Assembly: GCA_009746045.1 (NCBI GenBank)
Contig: RPFO01001664.1
Coordinates: 1-25,934 of the forward strand
DNA length: 25,934 nt
From: Mesostigma viride
Taxonomy: Eukaryota; Streptophyta; Mesostigmatophyceae; Mesostigmatales; Mesostigmataceae
Direction: 5' to 3'
This document shows positions 15,108 to 23,075 of the stretch, in pieces (position 1 is the first letter of the stretch; each line of letters opens with the position of its first letter). The notes under the pieces are model-generated. The model worked only from the letters and a program-made list of their open reading frames with translations, was not told the DNA's origin and ran no database searches. A program made the position numbers and the translations under genes.

Positions 15108-15854
15108 ATGGCGACTGCGGCCTGCCGCGATTGCGGCCTGCGTTTCCCGAAGGACAGCGACGAGTTCCTCCCCAAGCGCGGTTGCAAGCGCACGAGTCGC
15201 TGTTCCAAGTGCCGCTCCAAACGCCTCGCCAACGCAAAGCGCAACAAGGCCGAGAAGCAGAGGATGGAGGAGGAGCTATGGCAGCGGATGAAGCACGAAA
15301 TGGGGCTCTTCGAAACGCCCCGTGAGGAGAACTTCCCCGCCCCCAAGAAGGTGTGCGTTCCCTCCCGCCGCCGCCGCGATTTCAAGCCCCCGCACGACGG
15401 GATGGGCGCCAGAGTCAAGGATCTGCCCAGACTCTCCATGCGGTGCTCCGATTTCTCTCGCGGCAACCCGCTTGCCGCCTGGGTGGTGACTCGCGACGAG
15501 ATTTTGGGCCGCGAAAACGCCGCTCGCGAGCTGGAGAATGCCCGTTTGGCCCGGATGGACAGGGAAAATCGCGAGGCCCCCGTTTCTGTCGACCAAGTCG
15601 AGCAGGAGGAGGAGGAGCAGGAGGAGGAGGAGCAGGCTCCTTCCGATCACGAGATGAGCGATTTCGAAGGCTCCGTCCCCTCGTACTCTTACACCTCCTC
15701 CGAGGAGGAGGAGGAGGTGGGGAGCAAGTCCCCCCGCCAGGATCTGGACGTGGATGACACGTTCTTCGGCTGCAACTTTGACGATCTGGACTTGGATGCC
15801 ACCTTCGATCCGTGCAAGAGCCTGCACGAGATGGCCGCCTCTGTCAAACTGTGA
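15108..15854 (+). CDS. Zinc-finger protein with acidic C-terminus, 248 aa
   Basis: No named family recognised. Residues 6-36 contain CRDCGLRFPK and CSKCRSKR, a paired CxxC zinc finger of the kind found in DNA- or protein-binding proteins, followed by a basic helix (RLANAKRNKAEKQRM). The middle is mixed. From about 160 the protein is highly acidic (EEEEQEEEEQ, SEEEEEVGS), with hydrophobic-acidic motifs (DDTFFGCNFDDLDLDATF) like transcription activation domains. A zinc DNA-binding head with an acidic activation tail suggests a transcription regulator; this is inference. The start has the right-half context ccATGGC. Downstream, TATTTTTAATG at 15914-15924 probably ends the transcript. Confidence 0.65.
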   Translation: MATAACRDCGLRFPKDSDEFLPKRGCKRTSRCSKCRSKRLANAKRNKAEKQRMEEELWQRMKHEMGLFETPREENFPAPKKVCVPSRRRRDFKPPHDGMGARVKDLPRLSMRCSDFSRGNPLAAWVVTRDEILGRENAARELENARLARMDRENREAPVSVDQVEQEEEEQEEEEQAPSDHEMSDFEGSVPSYSYTSSEEEEEVGSKSPRQDLDVDDTFFGCNFDDLDLDATFDPCKSLHEMAASVKL

Positions 15855-15989
15855 ATACTGTGGGGAATAGGACTCTGTCAGCCCCTCTCTCCTATTTATG
15901 AAACTCGTAATCCTATTTTTAATGCAAACTCGACTTGTGTCTCAAACATGCGTGCCCACAATGAGTCTTCTCTAATTCTGGCATAGGGG

Positions 15990-17460
15990 GTGGAGATGGA
16001 GATAGTGGAGATGCATCTCCATACCCCCCCCTCCCTTCTCCCAAAACTTTTCTGGCAGGAAATACTCATGCAAATTCCAATATTGTCCCGTGGAATCCTA
16101 ACTGTCCAATTATAAGTATTTTACGCGATGGTGACGAGTGACAGCATAAGAGGGTGCGCGGGGCGGTGGAGATAGTGGAGATAGTGGAGATGCATCTCCA
16201 TACCCCCCCTCCCTTCTCCCAAAACTTTTCTGGCAGGAAATACTCATGCAAATTCCAATATTGTCCCGTGGAATCCTAACTGTCCAATTATAAGTATTTT
16301 ACGCGATGGTGACGCGTGACAGCATAAGAGGGTGCGCGGGGCGGTGGAGATAGTGGAGATAGTGGAGATGCATCTCCACCCCCCCCCTCCTCTCGAAAAA
16401 CTTTCCCGGGCGGGGACGGAGTGGAGATAGTGGAGATAGAGGTGGAGATAGGTACCTCCACGACTTCGACCTTTGTTTTCTGAAAAGGAGAAGGATTTTG
16501 GAGGAAACGGATAGCGGGATGCGATCAGGCGACTCTCTGGCTTTCCGTGCCCGCCCCTCTCTCGACCCAGTTCCCACCGGGTGGGGAGAATTCTCGGCAT
16601 TCGACAGAGTGGAGATAGTGGAGATAGTGGAGATTCATCTCCATACCCCCCCCTCCCTTGAAAAACTTTTTCCTGGACCAGAGTTCTCGCATCTGCCGCC
16701 AAGCACTGTCTCTCTGCTGCCCATAAAATTTTGTATATTTACGACTATTTCTCTCTGCTGCCCATAAAATTTTGTATACATTCCACGGGAAGTATAAAAG
16801 TTTCCCTCTGCTGCCCATAAAATTTTGTATATATTCCACGGGAAGTATAAAAGTTTCCCTCTGCTGCCCATAAAATTTTGTATATATTCCACGGGAAGTA
16901 TAAAAGTTTCCCTCTGCTGCCCATAAAATTTTGTATATTTATAACTATTTCTCTCTGCTGCCCATAAAATTTTATGTATATTCTTAGCATTTCCCGGCAC
17001 CTGCCAGCGCAGAGACTGCATTCCGTTCCAGCCAAAAAAGTTTTTGGAAGGAGGGGGGGGTATGGAGATGCATCTCCACTATCTCCACTATCTCCACTCC
17101 GTGGAACCCCGAGGACTGGCTCTCGAGCACCGAGAAACTTGTCATGAAACCCGGTTTATCAGAATCCTAGAGACTCCCCCTATCCGATCCCGCTGTCCCT
17201 TTCCTCCGAAATCCTTCTCCTTTTCGAAACACAGAGGTCAAAGTGGTGGAGGTACCTATCTCCACCTCCATCTCCACTATCTCCACCCCGTGCTGGCGTC
17301 TGTCACCATCGCGTAAAATACTTGGAATGGGACAGTTAGGATTCCACGGGACAATATTGGAATTTGCGCGAGTATTTCCTGCCAGAAAAGTTTTAGGAGA
17401 AGGGAGGGGGGGGTATGGAGATGAATCTCCACTATCTCCATCTCCACTCCACACTGCCGC
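15990..17460. repeat. Composite imperfect inverted repeat, about 1.4 kb, gene-free
   Basis: Three nested segments on the left reappear in reverse complement on the right: 16164-16322 with 17293-17452, 16430-16560 with 17165-17290, and 16607-16673 with 17035-17101. The symmetry centre is near 16.81-16.85 kb. The leftmost segment is also duplicated in direct orientation with a 179-bp period. The perfect palindrome GGAGATGCATCTCC occurs at 16007-16020, 16186-16199, 16365-16378 and 17064-17077, flanked by GGAGATAGT triplets and C/G runs. Open frames here only translate the repeats. A replication origin, recombination site or miniature inverted-repeat element is possible. Confidence 0.8.
16712..16980. 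repeat. Six-copy AT-rich iteron array, symmetric spacing
   Basis: Six copies of CTCTGCTGCCCATAAAATTT start at 16712, 16753, 16806, 16859, 16912 and 16953, giving spacings 41-53-53-53-41. The 53-bp units add TTCCACGGGAAGTATAAAAG; the outer 41-bp units add a TTTAYRACTATTT segment instead. AAAATTTT in each copy is palindromic and AT-rich. The array is at the exact centre of the large inverted repeat. Layout and composition resemble iteron-type replication origins. Confidence 0.75.
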
Positions 17461-17476
17461 GGGCCTCGTCGCGCTT

Positions 17477-17638
17477 CTCGCATCTGTCACTCCCGTGGAC
17501 TATGCTCGCATCTGTCACTCCCGTGGACTATGCTCGCATCTGTCACTCCCGTGGACTATGCTCGCATCTGTCACTCCCGTGGACTATGCTTGCGTCTGTC
17601 ACCTGCCGGACTATGCTTGCGTCTGTCACCTACCTAGG
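17477..17638. repeat. 28-bp tandem repeat, four exact and two degenerate copies
   Basis: The unit CTCGCATCTGTCACTCCCGTGGACTATG repeats exactly at 17477, 17505, 17533 and 17561. A 27-bp variant (17589) and a broken copy (17616) follow. Each exact unit carries the CCCGTGGA core also found in the inverted repeat, the iterons and the promoters. There are no spacers, so this is not a CRISPR array. Confidence 0.85.
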
Positions 17639-17713
17639 CTGTTTAGGACTTGTGTTTTTTCGCGAAAGTTTGGGTGACTCATTGTTGAGATTGGGCTCAT
17701 TGTTGGACTTGTG

Positions 17714-17733
17714 TTTTTTCATTAAAAAATAAA
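17714..17733 (-). terminator. 3'-end element of the 17790 gene
   Basis: On the coding strand TTTATTTTTTAATGAAAAAA lies about 57 nt after the stop. The same TATTTTTAATGAAA-like element follows 15108-15854, 19972-20853 (20871-20887), 21238-22215 (22250-22267), 22503-22895 (22941-22957) and the last gene (25663-25680 on minus). It probably acts as a cleavage or polyadenylation signal with AATGAA as core. Confidence 0.5.
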
Positions 17734-17789
17734 GGATAGATTACACCCCGTCACGGGGCTAGACTAAGTGTGTACGAGGACATCCTAAT

Positions 17790-19217
17790 TTACACAACCC
17801 TGGCCACCTTGGCGCGAGAACGGGTCACCATCTTCTCCATCTCCCCGCGCTTCCGCGAGGAGCTGCGCAGGATCATCTGTGTGATCTGCACGACCGGCGC
17901 CTGCTCCACAGCCTGCACCACTGGCGCCTGCTCCTCCTGGCGCCACATGCAGAAGGCGGACGGAATGCCCTCTGCCTTCCTCCTCTCCTCCTGCAACATC
18001 TTCTCCTCGCGCTCCTTCTTCTCCTTCTGCCTCCTCTCCTCCTGCAGCTCCCTCTCCTCCTGCTCAAACAGCCTCGACAGCATCATGGTCTTGTGCATCA
18101 AGCGCTCGGCACGCATTTCTGCGACCTCCTCCTCCGTCGTTGCTGGGTGCTTCTCATACTCCCTCAGCTCCTCCAAGCACTCCTCCTGCAACCGCGCCTG
18201 GTAGATTGGAAACTCGTACATGACCCTCTGCTCCAAAGGGATCGCAGCGCGCTCCTTCTTGATCTCCGCCAGCACCGGGGTCAGGCACCAAGCGGGCAAG
18301 GCCCTGAACCCCTTGTGGACCCAATAGGGGACGCACTCGGAGGCCTTCTCCATCCTCTCGGATTCCATCGGGTCCCGGGAGGGATTCCGCATGTGCACCT
18401 TGAACCGGATATCCCTCAGCCTGCGAACGACTTCCTCCATGTTCTTGATCGCCGGCTTGATGCTCTCGCTGGTGTCGAGCTGCTCCTCCGAAGGCGCGGA
18501 CATGTTGAATTCCATCCTGGACTTGGTAAGCATCCAGATGAGGTTGGAGTGCATCCTCGGGTTGTGGTTCACGAAGAACTTCAAAGCGGAAGGCCTGCCC
18601 CCGTCGCAGTCGATGGAGTACCTCGACGGAGTGTTCTTGAACTCCAGCTTGGCGTCTTCGGCCTCCCTCATCTCGAGCCAGATGCGCCTCTCGTCGAAAA
18701 AGTCCTTCCTGCGCACCAGCTCCTTGATGTCCAGCTTCTGGCCCAGCTTCTCGGCGTCTTTGGCGCTCCTTGCGTGCATAAAGCCGTTCCAACAGATCTC
18801 CTTGGTGGTGTCGCAGAGGAGCTCGATCGTCTTCTCCCTCTGCATGTGCGCCTTCTCCACCAGCTCGTCGTTGAGGCCGAGCTCGATCTTGTCGTTCCAG
18901 TTCTTGGCGTCGCATGACCACGTAATGAAGGTACCCCGCGGAGTCGGCGTGGTGCGGATTTTGGGCGGCTCGTTGTAGAGCTGCACGGACTTCTGGAAAA
19001 CGCTGCGAGCCTTCTTCAAGCCGTGAAGGGAGGTGCGATGGCGCTTGAACTTGTCGGTGGAAGGCCTCCCGCTGTACTCGTAGAGGAGAAAAGGGATAGG
19101 CTTCTTGAAATTGCCGAAATGCGCCTCGCCTCTGGCCAGAAAAACTTCGCGCTTGAGGAAGATATCCCGCTCGCACAGGAGGATGGCGAGATCCGAGGGG
19201 CCTTGGTATTCCGCCAT
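17790..19217 (-). CDS. Large hypothetical protein with coiled-coil C-terminus, 475 aa
   Basis: Not recognised. The open frame extends upstream to 19685, but the ATG at 19217 is the start: it has the agctATGGC context, and TATAAAA lies 81-87 bp upstream on the coding strand. Residues 1-340 look globular (AILLCERDIFLKREVF, TFITWSCDAKNWNDKIELGL, SRYSIDCDGGRPSALKFFVN). Residues about 370-450 form a long Glu/Arg coiled coil (EEERELQEERRQKEKKEREEK type). A short tandem APVVQAVEQAPVVQ repeat and a basic tail (SRAKVARVV) follow. Frame and codon use are clean and GC-rich. A structural or DNA-associated role is possible but unproven. Confidence 0.7.
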   Translation of the reverse strand: MAEYQGPSDLAILLCERDIFLKREVFLARGEAHFGNFKKPIPFLLYEYSGRPSTDKFKRHRTSLHGLKKARSVFQKSVQLYNEPPKIRTTPTPRGTFITWSCDAKNWNDKIELGLNDELVEKAHMQREKTIELLCDTTKEICWNGFMHARSAKDAEKLGQKLDIKELVRRKDFFDERRIWLEMREAEDAKLEFKNTPSRYSIDCDGGRPSALKFFVNHNPRMHSNLIWMLTKSRMEFNMSAPSEEQLDTSESIKPAIKNMEEVVRRLRDIRFKVHMRNPSRDPMESERMEKASECVPYWVHKGFRALPAWCLTPVLAEIKKERAAIPLEQRVMYEFPIYQARLQEECLEELREYEKHPATTEEEVAEMRAERLMHKTMMLSRLFEQEERELQEERRQKEKKEREEKMLQEERRKAEGIPSAFCMWRQEEQAPVVQAVEQAPVVQITQMILRSSSRKRGEMEKMVTRSRAKVARVV

Positions 19218-19971
19218 AGCTGCGAAAGTGTGAGAGGAGAGTGTTGGGTGCGTTGAGCGAGTGGGATGCGAGTGGCGAGACGAGGTGGGGAGGCGCCTTT
19301 TATACCTTGCTGCCACTTCTTGACGAGATCTCCCGTGGTCGAGTGCTGAAGTCCGCATATCGCTTCGTGGCGAGCCACGAGCCGCTAGATAGGCGCGTGC
19401 AACCGTAACCGTCGTCGTAACCGCGCAAAAGTGTCCCGTGGACACTGGCGACCACGGGAATTTTTCTTCTAGAAGCGTAACCGTAAATATCTTGTCCCCG
19501 TGGACACTGGCGACCACGGGATTTTTTTCCGCTAGAAGCGTAACCGTAACTATCTTGTCCCCGTAGACCGTGGAAGGCCACGGGATTTTTTCCGCGGCGG
19601 CGTAACCGTAACTATCCGATTCCGTAACCGCCGGATATTTTTCCCCGTGGCTGCGTGGCCGCGAAAACCCTGTCCCCGTGGACAACGTAACCGCCAGATA
19701 TTTTCCTCGTGGTTCCGTAACCGCAAAAACCCTGCCCCCGTGGACAAAGTAACCGCCGGAAAGTTCTCCCGTGGCTGCGTGGCCGCGAAAATAAATATCC
19801 CCGTGGTGGACCGCGGCCAGGTAACGGCCGAAAAGTGGCTACGTGGCTAATTCAGCACCTTGTAACCGCCGCGGCGGCCTGGAAGGTATAAAACCCGGTG
19901 CACGACCACGGGGCTCTCACCTCGCTCTCACTATCACCTGATCTCTAACTCTCTCTCTCTCTCTCTCAGCT
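19218..19971. promoter_or_regulatory. Shared divergent promoter with GTAACCG and CCGTGGA repeats
   Basis: 754 bp between divergent starts at 19217 (minus) and 19972 (plus). TATA boxes lie at 19298-19304 (minus) and 19887-19893 (plus). Between them are imperfect direct repeats of about 60 bp (19430-19620) carrying CCCGTGGACACTGGCGACCACGG-like palindromes and GCGTAACCGTAA. There are about ten GTAACCG and about six CCGTGGACA/CCGTGGA copies in all. The leader of the plus gene is a CT run ending in cagctATGGC. No gene is seen inside. Confidence 0.65.
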
Positions 19972-20853
19972 ATGGCCAACCAGATCGTTTCTCAAGTGTA
20001 CAAAGTCCCAGAGCTTTACGAACTCCGTGAGAAAACGGATCCATTTGGTGACTTCTCCGAGTTCAGGGTCTTGTGCGTGGGGGAGTTCGCTGAGGTGGGT
20101 CAACTGGTGGCTCAAACCGCGGAAACGGGGATGAGGATGATGACCAAGGTGACAGCTCACGTTATGGATCAATTTGCAGTAATGGGGGGCTTTCCAGACT
20201 CTTTGGAAATGCTTTTTGCCCACTGCGCGCTCGTTTCCCCGACTCAGCTCAAGAACGGCCGTTCCGTGCGCTCTCATGAGGAGACCATGCTGCCCGGGAA
20301 AATAAAACAAGGGCCCGTTCTTAAGAAGATAAGGCCTCTCGCCTATGAAGCGTTTTGGCATCATGAATTGGATCCGATTGGCAACCCGATTCCGCTCAAG
20401 GTCAACTTCCCCGTATCCTCCCGGCAGCCTAAACCGATTCTCAAGGTGGGCATCATCTGGGCTCCGGCCTACTCCGTGCTGGATTGGTTCACGATGTTCA
20501 ACTTTACCCAGGAGGATATGGTTCCCTCCGCCCCCGGCGCGCCGAAGACGCGCTTGGAGAGAGTTCATGAAAAGTTTCACCTCCCCATGCCCGGTTCGTG
20601 GACGCCTATCACCACGTACCTGACTTCCGTTAGCCAGCTCGAGGACCCCCCTGCAAACATCAACGAAATTCAACTCAAGACGGCGGCGGCTTGGGGGGAG
20701 ATGGAGGATGCTGAGAAACGTGCCTGGCAGGAGCAGTGCCAGAGGATCCGGGAAGACCACATTGCTAGGATGCACGCCGAGATGGCCAAGGCCAATCCTT
20801 CCACTGAAATTGTCGTTGCTGGAAAGCAAGTGGATGTATCTCTGGTTCAGTAA
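19972..20853 (+). CDS. Hypothetical protein with HMG-box-like C-terminal helix, 293 aa
   Basis: Not firmly recognised. Residues 1-220 look globular and mixed (VYKVPELYELREKTD, KKIRPLAYEAFWHHELDPIG, PILKVGIIWAPAYSVLDWF). Residues about 235-270 (AAAWGEMEDAEKRAWQEQC, then IREDHIARMHAEM) have the spacing of helices 2-3 of an HMG box (W/G-EM, EK, W, then R/K and Y/H before M). The first HMG helix is not evident, so only an HMG-like half is claimed. HMG boxes bend DNA. The start is fixed by the right-half signature: TATAAAA 85 bp upstream, CT-rich leader, cagctATGGC. The minus-strand frame over the same place is a shadow. A 3' element follows at 20871. Confidence 0.65.
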   Translation: MANQIVSQVYKVPELYELREKTDPFGDFSEFRVLCVGEFAEVGQLVAQTAETGMRMMTKVTAHVMDQFAVMGGFPDSLEMLFAHCALVSPTQLKNGRSVRSHEETMLPGKIKQGPVLKKIRPLAYEAFWHHELDPIGNPIPLKVNFPVSSRQPKPILKVGIIWAPAYSVLDWFTMFNFTQEDMVPSAPGAPKTRLERVHEKFHLPMPGSWTPITTYLTSVSQLEDPPANINEIQLKTAAAWGEMEDAEKRAWQEQCQRIREDHIARMHAEMAKANPSTEIVVAGKQVDVSLVQ

Positions 20854-20870
20854 ATGATCCTTGTGTATTA

Positions 20871-20887
20871 TTTTTATTAATGAAAAA
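20871..20887 (+). terminator. 3'-end element, TTTTTATTAATGAAAAA
   Basis: It lies 18 nt after the stop of the 19972 gene and matches the shared AATGAAA 3' element of right-half genes. Confidence 0.5.
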
Positions 20888-21237
20888 CCATTTTCACACA
20901 AACTTGAATACCAACAATGAGTCAAACACAATTGCATGCCAAGTGGCAAATTACTTCAAGTAGTATTTCAGGACGGGTCCGTACACTATCCGTAAGTCGT
21001 AACTGAAACCCTTTGGATAAGTCCGTACGGCGTCGCGTCGTTTGTAACCGTATTCCCGTCGTTAAGGCCGTACAGCGCCGCGCCGCTCGTAACCGAAATC
21101 CAGTGGATAAGTAACCGAAACTCTGTGTCCCCGTGGACAGCCGCTCCCGAGAGGTACAAAGACTCCAAGTTTGCGACTTGTTTCCCATCTCGCTCTCGTT
21201 TTCTCTCGCGCAATCCCTCTTGCACTCTCATCCATCC
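20888..21237 (+). promoter_or_regulatory. Promoter of the 21238 gene with duplicated GTAACCG units
   Basis: 350 bp without a gene. From 20990 there are two imperfect copies of a roughly 60-bp unit (GTAAC, GGATAAGT, CCGTAC, GCGTCGCG/GCGCCGCG, GTAACCG), then GTGTCCCCGTGGACA at about 21124. TACAAAG at 21155-21161 sits 83 bp before the ATG, in the place taken by TATAAAA in sister genes. A CT-rich leader follows. Confidence 0.55.
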
Positions 21238-22215
21238 ATGGCTCCCGCTACCAGGTCCTCTGTTCGCCTCAACAACACCCCGCTGTTCCCTCTCTCCTTG
21301 GCAGCCATATCCAAGCGAAAGAAGCACGCCTGCAAGAAGCCTGTCCTCGTGGAGCACAGCGACGAGTCGAACCCCGTCAAGGACTCCGCTTTCGACTTGG
21401 TGAGGCCGCGTATCTGCGACACCTGTTTCCACATGCCGACGGACTTTTTCTACCTCTTCAAAAACGACCAAGGCTCCGTCGAGTGCAAGTGCGATGGCTG
21501 CGTCAAGGCCATCCCTCAAATCGCCGACTTCGTGCACAAGTACTCGGATTCGCTCATGCGCTACCGAGTCCCTGAGCAAGATACGCCACCTCGCCGCTCC
21601 TATTCGTGCGTGGAGTGCATGTCGTACGTCACTGGAGCTGCCTTCGTCCACGATACGCCTGCAACGCAGCACATGCGCAACAAGACCACTCTGTGCGAGC
21701 CCTGCTACCAAAAGAAGGTCGTGATCGCAATTCGCAAGTTGAAAGTGGCCGACAACGAAGTCAGAACAGAAAAGGAGAACGAGCTCGTGCAGAGTTTCGT
21801 GAGGGACTGGAAGATGGACACGCAGGCCGGTGAGCAAGGGACTTCTCTCTACCTGCAGAACTCGAACGTTGCGAGCTGTTGGCCCCCGAAGGAGTGCTCC
21901 ACCTGCACGGTGAGGTTCTTGCACGACGTCATGTCTGCCTATATTGTCCCGGACCAGTTCTCGGACCAGATCCGCGTCCGCTGCCACAATTGCGCAAGGA
22001 ACGCGCCCTTCAAGGCGAAGATCCTCTTGGAGGGGTACAGCGAAGACAACGGCTTGAAGAAGCTCCTGGAAAAACCCAAAGACCAGAGGGACGAGTTTGT
22101 CCCCTTCGGAGTCAACTTGCAGCCCATGAACAGAGCCGAGGAGAAGCAGTTCCTCCGCGGCGTGCTTGACCTTCTCGTGACTGAGGGCAAACCGCTGCTT
22201 TTTGGGCGCAAGTGA
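21238..22215 (+). CDS. Protein with three CxxC zinc-binding modules, 325 aa
   Basis: No family recognised. I chose the ATG at 21238 (tccATGGC, 83 bp after the TATA-like box); the open frame upstream covers the CT leader. A basic, Ser-rich N-terminus (SKRKKHACKKP) is followed by three modules, each of two CxxC pairs: RPRICDTCF with CKCDGC (about residues 60-90), YSCVECM with LCEPCY (about 122-160), and KECSTC with CHNCAR (about 220-255). The 25-40 residue spacing in each suits zinc-ribbon or treble-clef folds. The C-terminus is charged and helical. Likely a nucleic-acid or protein-interaction factor. The partial gene at the right edge of the window has a similar CxxC/CPIC arrangement. Confidence 0.65.
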   Translation: MAPATRSSVRLNNTPLFPLSLAAISKRKKHACKKPVLVEHSDESNPVKDSAFDLVRPRICDTCFHMPTDFFYLFKNDQGSVECKCDGCVKAIPQIADFVHKYSDSLMRYRVPEQDTPPRRSYSCVECMSYVTGAAFVHDTPATQHMRNKTTLCEPCYQKKVVIAIRKLKVADNEVRTEKENELVQSFVRDWKMDTQAGEQGTSLYLQNSNVASCWPPKECSTCTVRFLHDVMSAYIVPDQFSDQIRVRCHNCARNAPFKAKILLEGYSEDNGLKKLLEKPKDQRDEFVPFGVNLQPMNRAEEKQFLRGVLDLLVTEGKPLLFGRK

Positions 22216-22270
22216 TGCAGTATAGGAAACACGATTGAGTGATATTATTTATTTTTATAATGAAAAGACC

Positions 22271-22459
22271 ATGATCATTGTGTCCATCATCAAAGCATTA
22301 TTGCTGTACTATCTCATTTGCGTCAACCTCTCCTTAGCATGGGAACACTTGTACATGGAACACACGCGCAAATCGTTTGACAAATTCCCTTGGAATAAGC
22401 GTATTCTCCTAGTGCTGGTGTTCTCCCCCGCAGTCCCGTTCGGGTTACTCGGCTTTTAG
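22271..22459 (+). CDS. Small membrane protein, duplicate 1, 62 aa
   Basis: Starts at the ATG at 22271 after TAATGAAAAGACC. The N-terminal helix (IIVSIIKALLLYYLICVNLS) is a signal-anchor-like membrane segment. A charged loop follows (EHLYMEHTRKSFDKFPWNKR), then a second hydrophobic segment (ILLVLVFSPAVPFGLL). The next gene is a tandem duplicate, including the 15 or so bp before its ATG. The 3' element of the previous gene (22250-22267) immediately precedes this start, so this gene may be transcribed from a very short promoter or as read-through. Function unknown. Confidence 0.55.
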   Translation: MIIVSIIKALLLYYLICVNLSLAWEHLYMEHTRKSFDKFPWNKRILLVLVFSPAVPFGLLGF

Positions 22460-22502
22460 GCGCAACCCCGATTGGCAAAATTATGTCCATAATGAAAAGA
22501 CA

Positions 22503-22895
22503 ATGATCATTGTGTCCATCATCAAAGCACTACTGCTGTACTATCTCATACTCGCGAACATAGCCTTAGCATACGACCACCTGTATTCAGGGCACACGCG
22601 CGAATCGTACGAAAACTACCCCTTATCAAACGTATTAAGCTTGCATTGTTCACGCCCGTATTTATTCCGGCCATGGTCCTATTCGGGGGGCCTTGGAGGC
22701 GCTAACCCCCCACCCGCTGGGAGACCACGGGACTTAGCCGATTTTCACAAGTCGCGCAACCCGGGAAAACGGGTCACTTTCGCGGAGCGTAGTAAGGGCC
22801 CGAAGATGTTTTGCCACGGGAATCCCGCGGTAGGTGCCTTACTACAAAAACCTAAAGTGACCCCCTTTTGGAGGGCTGACAGACATGCACAGTAA
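22503..22895 (+). CDS. Duplicate 2: membrane-anchored protein with a KRVTF motif, 130 aa
   Basis: The first 37 residues match duplicate 1 (IIVSIIKALLLYYL; HTRESYENYP). After the C4 run at 22619-22622 the two part: the -1 frame would reproduce the second membrane helix of duplicate 1 and stop near 22700. The present frame continues for 90 residues with a Pro/Gly-rich linker and KRVTFAE near residue 88, which fits the RVxF docking consensus of protein phosphatase 1, then PFWRADRHAQ at the end. The AATGAAA 3' element lies 45 nt after this frame's stop (22941-22957), which favours the longer reading. Either a frameshift-derived new C-terminus or a one-base consensus error; both readings remain open. 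Confidence 0.45.
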   Translation: MIIVSIIKALLLYYLILANIALAYDHLYSGHTRESYENYPLSNVLSLHCSRPYLFRPWSYSGGLGGANPPPAGRPRDLADFHKSRNPGKRVTFAERSKGPKMFCHGNPAVGALLQKPKVTPFWRADRHAQ

Positions 22896-22940
22896 CATGG
22901 CATTCCTCGTGGTAAAGCATGGAAATAAACACATGTAATG

Positions 22941-22957
22941 ATATTTATTAATGAAAC
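22941..22957 (+). terminator. 3'-end element, ATATTTATTAATGAAAC
   Basis: Follows the stop at 22895 by about 45 nt and matches the other right-half 3' elements. The convergent gene at 23076 ends nearby. The stretch 22896-23075 otherwise holds only a duplicated TGGTGCTGCCAC motif (23008 and 23048). Confidence 0.45.
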
Positions 22958-23075
22958 AATTCTTTATTCCAGATTATATTGCATGAATGGACTCTGTCAC
23001 GTGTATTGGTGCTGCCACCACCAAGAAAAAGCCAGCATGGCTGTGCTGGTGCTGCCACACTACCATCATAGCTGT

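Noticed and set aside
14326-15237. 303-residue Arg/Pro-rich minus frame over 14326-15237
   Set aside because: It is antisense to the SprT-like gene and the promoter, with composition typical of a shadow in GC-rich DNA.
16066-17316. Several open frames with HLHYLHYLH-like or KFYGQQRE-like repeats
   Set aside because: They are translations of GGAGATAGT triplets and of the iterons, occur in both orientations, and lack promoter or start context.
17477-17638. CRISPR array
   Set aside because: Repeats are directly tandem with no spacers, in a eukaryote-like viral context.
18093-19176. Leu/Val-rich plus frame and Arg/Gln-rich minus frame
   Set aside because: Both are alternative frames of the clean 17790-19217 gene.
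19218-19685. Upstream extension of the 17790-19217 gene to a 631-residue protein
   Set aside because: The extra part translates promoter repeats (GTAACCG, CCGTGGACA) and lies across the TATA box.
19966-20949. 327-residue minus frame
   Set aside because: Antisense shadow of the 19972-20853 gene; no TATA box or ATGGC context on that strand.
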